Of a DNA stretch of 32,003 bases, positions 30,351-32,003 are shown piece by piece; the stretch's first letter is position 1, and every line of letters begins with the position of its first letter. Both the position numbers and the translations under genes were made by a program. Origin of the DNA: Amycolatopsis antarctica (GTDB lineage Bacteria > Actinomycetota > Actinomycetes > Mycobacteriales > Pseudonocardiaceae); contig NZ_NKYE01000027.1 in NCBI RefSeq assembly GCF_002262875.1, positions 1-32,003 on the forward strand, read 5' to 3'. Under the pieces are notes generated by a model. That model ran no database searches and was not told where the DNA came from. It saw only the letters and a program-made list of their open reading frames with translations.

Positions 30351-30872
30351 ATGGACATGAGCTGGGACGACTTCTACCGCAGGCGTGACGTGATGGACGC
30401 CGTACTGCGCCGGGCCCGCCGCGATCCGGCAGGCCCGCTGCCCTTCGCCGAGGTACCCGGCGCCACCGGAATGTTCGGCACCGAGACCGACCTCCTGCTC
30501 GCCCTGCACCACCGCTGGAGCCTGCTCCTCGCGGGCAGGCTGCGCGCCGCGATCGGCGACGCGGCCGACGTCGGCGGGGACGGGACGCACGTGGACGAGG
30601 TGAGCAGGGCGTGGCGCGCCACAGCGGAGCAGCATTCCACCCTGCGCGCCGTGCTGGACGCCGGGGTCGGCCGGTACCCCGCCGAACTCCTGCCCGTGCA
30701 CGAAGCCGAGCACCGGATGCTCGCGCTGGCCGCGGGCCTGGCCGAGCCAGGGGAACCCGCCGCCGAGACGGCACGGATCGGCGGTGCCTTCGTCGCTCTG
30801 CTGCGCGCCGGGCCCGCGCCGCGGCGCAACCCCGTCGGGCAGTTGCTGCGCAGGCTCACACCCAGCGTGTAA
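30351..30872 (+). CDS. Hypothetical protein divergent from tetR
   Basis: 173-residue soluble, mostly helical protein that I do not recognise. It starts MDMSWDDFYRRRDVMDAVLR. The middle (TETDLLLALHHRWSLLLAGR) and the later STLRAVLDAGVGRYPAELLP and HEAEHRMLALAAGLAEPGE suggest a helical bundle. Two His and several acidic residues are not arranged as a known metal site. GGAAGGGG precedes ATG 30351; a second in-frame ATG at 30357 has better spacing. It lies 11 bp before the SDR gene, so the two should be co-transcribed from the operator-bearing region. Confidence 0.65.
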   Translation: MDMSWDDFYRRRDVMDAVLRRARRDPAGPLPFAEVPGATGMFGTETDLLLALHHRWSLLLAGRLRAAIGDAADVGGDGTHVDEVSRAWRATAEQHSTLRAVLDAGVGRYPAELLPVHEAEHRMLALAAGLAEPGEPAAETARIGGAFVALLRAGPAPRRNPVGQLLRRLTPSV

Positions 30873-30883
30873 GGGTTGTACAC

Positions 30884-31822
30884 ATGGCGACAGGACAGTG
30901 GACCGAGGACGACATCGGCGACCAGACCGGGCGGGTGGCGCTGATCACCGGCGCCAACTCCGGGCTAGGCCTGCGCACCGCACAGGTACTGGCGGGCAAG
31001 GGCGCCAGGGTGCTGATGGCCTGCCGGTCGAAGGAGCGCGCCGAGGCGGCGTTGCGCCAGGTCTCCGGTGACGCCGAACTGGTCACCCTCGACCTCGGCG
31101 ACCTCGCTTCCGTCCGGGCGGCCGCGGCGGTCGTGCGGGAGAGGACCGGGGACACGCTGGACCTGCTGATCAACAACGCGGGTCTGATGGCCCCTCCGCG
31201 CGGCCGGACCGCCGACGGGTTCGAGACCCAGTTCGGCGTCAACCATCTCGGGCACGCCGCACTCACCTGGCTGCTGCTGCCCGCGCTGCGCGGGGCGGCG
31301 GGCGCGCGGGTGGTCACGCTGTCCAGCATCGCCGCCCGGGGATCGTCGATCGTCTTCGGCGACCCCAACTTCGAGCACCGCCGCTACAACCCGATGACCG
31401 CCTACGGCCAGTCGAAACTGGCCAACCAGGTGTTCGCGCTCGAACTCGACCGCAGGCTGCGTGCCGCGGACGAGGAGGTCATCAGCGTCGCCGCCCACCC
31501 CGGCTACTCGCACACCGGCCTCGCCTCGGCGATGGCGAAGTCGCACGGCAACACACTGGTCCGCGGCCTCGTCGGGATCGGCGCGGCCGTGGCGGACCGG
31601 GTGATCGCCCAGGACGCCCGGATGGGCACCCTGCCGCAGCTCTACGCCGCCACCGAACCCGGCGTCTCCGGCGGCGACTACATCGGCCCTCGTGGCCCTG
31701 GCGGCGTCCGCGGCCACCCCGATGTGACCGCTCCGCTCCCGCCGGCACGGGACGCGCGGATCGGCGCGAACCTCTGGGACGTCACCGCGGAGATGACCGG
31801 CGTCACCCCCGATCCGAGCTGA
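30884..31822 (+). CDS. Short-chain dehydrogenase/reductase (retinol dehydrogenase-like)
   Basis: 312-residue classical-type SDR. Cofactor motif TGANSGLG at residues 22-29, then NNAG, the catalytic Ser in VTLSSIAA and the YGQSK Tyr-x-x-x-Lys pair. ACRSKERAEAAL after strand 2, with its Arg, suggests NADP preference. The QFGVNHLGHAALTWLLLPAL block is usual for the WW-oxidoreductase/retinol dehydrogenase-like group common in Actinobacteria. Substrate unknown. ATG 30884 has AAGGG eight nt upstream. It is the second gene of the TetR-flanked pair and ends 36 bp before lipA. Confidence 0.9.
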   Translation: MATGQWTEDDIGDQTGRVALITGANSGLGLRTAQVLAGKGARVLMACRSKERAEAALRQVSGDAELVTLDLGDLASVRAAAAVVRERTGDTLDLLINNAGLMAPPRGRTADGFETQFGVNHLGHAALTWLLLPALRGAAGARVVTLSSIAARGSSIVFGDPNFEHRRYNPMTAYGQSKLANQVFALELDRRLRAADEEVISVAAHPGYSHTGLASAMAKSHGNTLVRGLVGIGAAVADRVIAQDARMGTLPQLYAATEPGVSGGDYIGPRGPGGVRGHPDVTAPLPPARDARIGANLWDVTAEMTGVTPDPS

Positions 31823-31827
31823 TCGAA

Positions 31828-31846
31828 ACGCCCGCACCCGGGGCGT
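31828..31846 (+). terminator. Short hairpin between the SDR gene and lipA
   Basis: ACGCCC (31828-31833) pairs with GGGCGT (31841-31846) around a 7-nt loop. It follows the SDR stop and its last base is the first of the lipA -10. Weak. Confidence 0.3.
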
Positions 31847-31851
31847 ACGCT
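31846..31851 (+). promoter_or_regulatory. Leaderless -10 element for lipA
   Basis: TACGCT, 7-nt spacer, then GTG 31859. Confidence 0.55.
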
Positions 31852-31858
31852 GGACGTC

Positions 31859-32003
31859 GTGAATGCCTCACCGGATGGGCGGAAGTTGTTGCGGCTCGAG
31901 GTGCGTAACAGTGAGACGCCGATTGAGAAGAAGCCGTCGTGGATCAAGACGCGTGCGCGGATGGGTCCTGAGTTCACCGAGTTGAAGGGTTTGGTGCGCC
32001 GGG
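31859..32003 (+). CDS. lipA: Lipoyl synthase LipA (N-terminal part)
   Basis: Partial; the first 48 codons lie in the window and the gene runs off the right edge. The protein begins MNASPDGRKLLRLEVRNSET and continues PIEKKPSWIKTRARMGPEFT. This is the diagnostic N-terminus of the radical-SAM enzyme that inserts two sulfurs into octanoyl-E2. The iron-sulfur cysteines would follow outside the window. GTG 31859 is supported by TACGCT seven nt upstream. Codon use is looser than in neighbours: four of five Leu codons are TTG and nine of 48 codons end in T. Identity is firm; completeness cannot be judged. Confidence 0.92.
   Translation, partial: MNASPDGRKLLRLEVRNSETPIEKKPSWIKTRARMGPEFTELKGLVRR

Noticed and set aside
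1..32003. CRISPR arrays, insertion sequences, attachment sites, tRNA or rRNA genes
   Set aside because: No regularly spaced repeats, transposase or integrase genes, or tRNA-like cloverleaf sequences were seen on reading both strands.

Overview
The window is about 32 kb of high-GC actinobacterial chromosome. Third codon positions are almost all G or C, GTG starts are common, and no mobile element, tRNA, rRNA or CRISPR array was seen. Gene content and order closely follow, from memory, the Mycobacterium tuberculosis segment Rv2192c-Rv2218: trpD, ctaE-qcrCAB, ctaF, ctaC, asnB, adoK, A-type Fe-S carrier, DUF3043, cobT, ilvE, pepA/pepB, E2, TIGR01777 epimerase, lipB, lipA. The lack of mycobacterial extras such as mmpS3, together with the protein sequences, suggests a Pseudonocardiales-type actinomycete. 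The genus is not resolved.

Layout. 1-2968 (minus): ctaE-qcrC-qcrA-qcrB, encoding the cytochrome bcc complex and oxidase subunit III; qcrB runs off the left edge. 3064-5473 (plus): RraB-like protein, pseudo-receiver, trpD, small monooxygenase. 5470-7994 (minus): proline iminopeptidase-like hydrolase, ctaF, ctaC. 8230-10158 (plus): asnB/ltsA-type amidotransferase. 10236-12286: adenosine kinase (minus), an unreported-looking 57-codon gene (plus) and an A-type Fe-S carrier (minus). 12467-19467: DUF3043, aldo/keto reductase, ispD, cobT, ilvE and small membrane, DUF402 and permease-like proteins. 19531-22721: leucyl aminopeptidase, a SUKH-domain protein and a small basic protein. 22970-28584 (plus): lpd (E3), E2 with two lipoyl domains, epimerase, PAP2 phosphatase, lipB. 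28633-31822: an LLM oxidoreductase, a TetR regulator, an unknown protein and an SDR, placed between lipB and lipA. 31859-end: start of lipA.

Two coherent physiological blocks stand out. The first is the bcc-aa3 respiratory chain (qcrCAB, ctaE, ctaC, ctaF). The second is lipoate-dependent 2-oxoacid dehydrogenase metabolism (lpd, E2, lipB, lipA). In between lie housekeeping genes for tryptophan, branched-chain amino acids, isoprenoids, cobamides, Fe-S assembly and peptide turnover.

Regulatory layer. Ten genes have a TANNNT -10 hexamer 6-8 nt before the start codon, the signature of leaderless transcription in Actinobacteria. Six long near-perfect hairpins, plus weaker ones, separate transcription units. 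A perfect 17-bp palindrome and two degenerate copies lie between the TetR gene and the unknown/SDR pair. I see no convincing large new system here. The best leads are the 57-codon leaderless gene, the TetR-controlled module inserted between lipB and lipA, and the pseudo-receiver translationally coupled to trpD.
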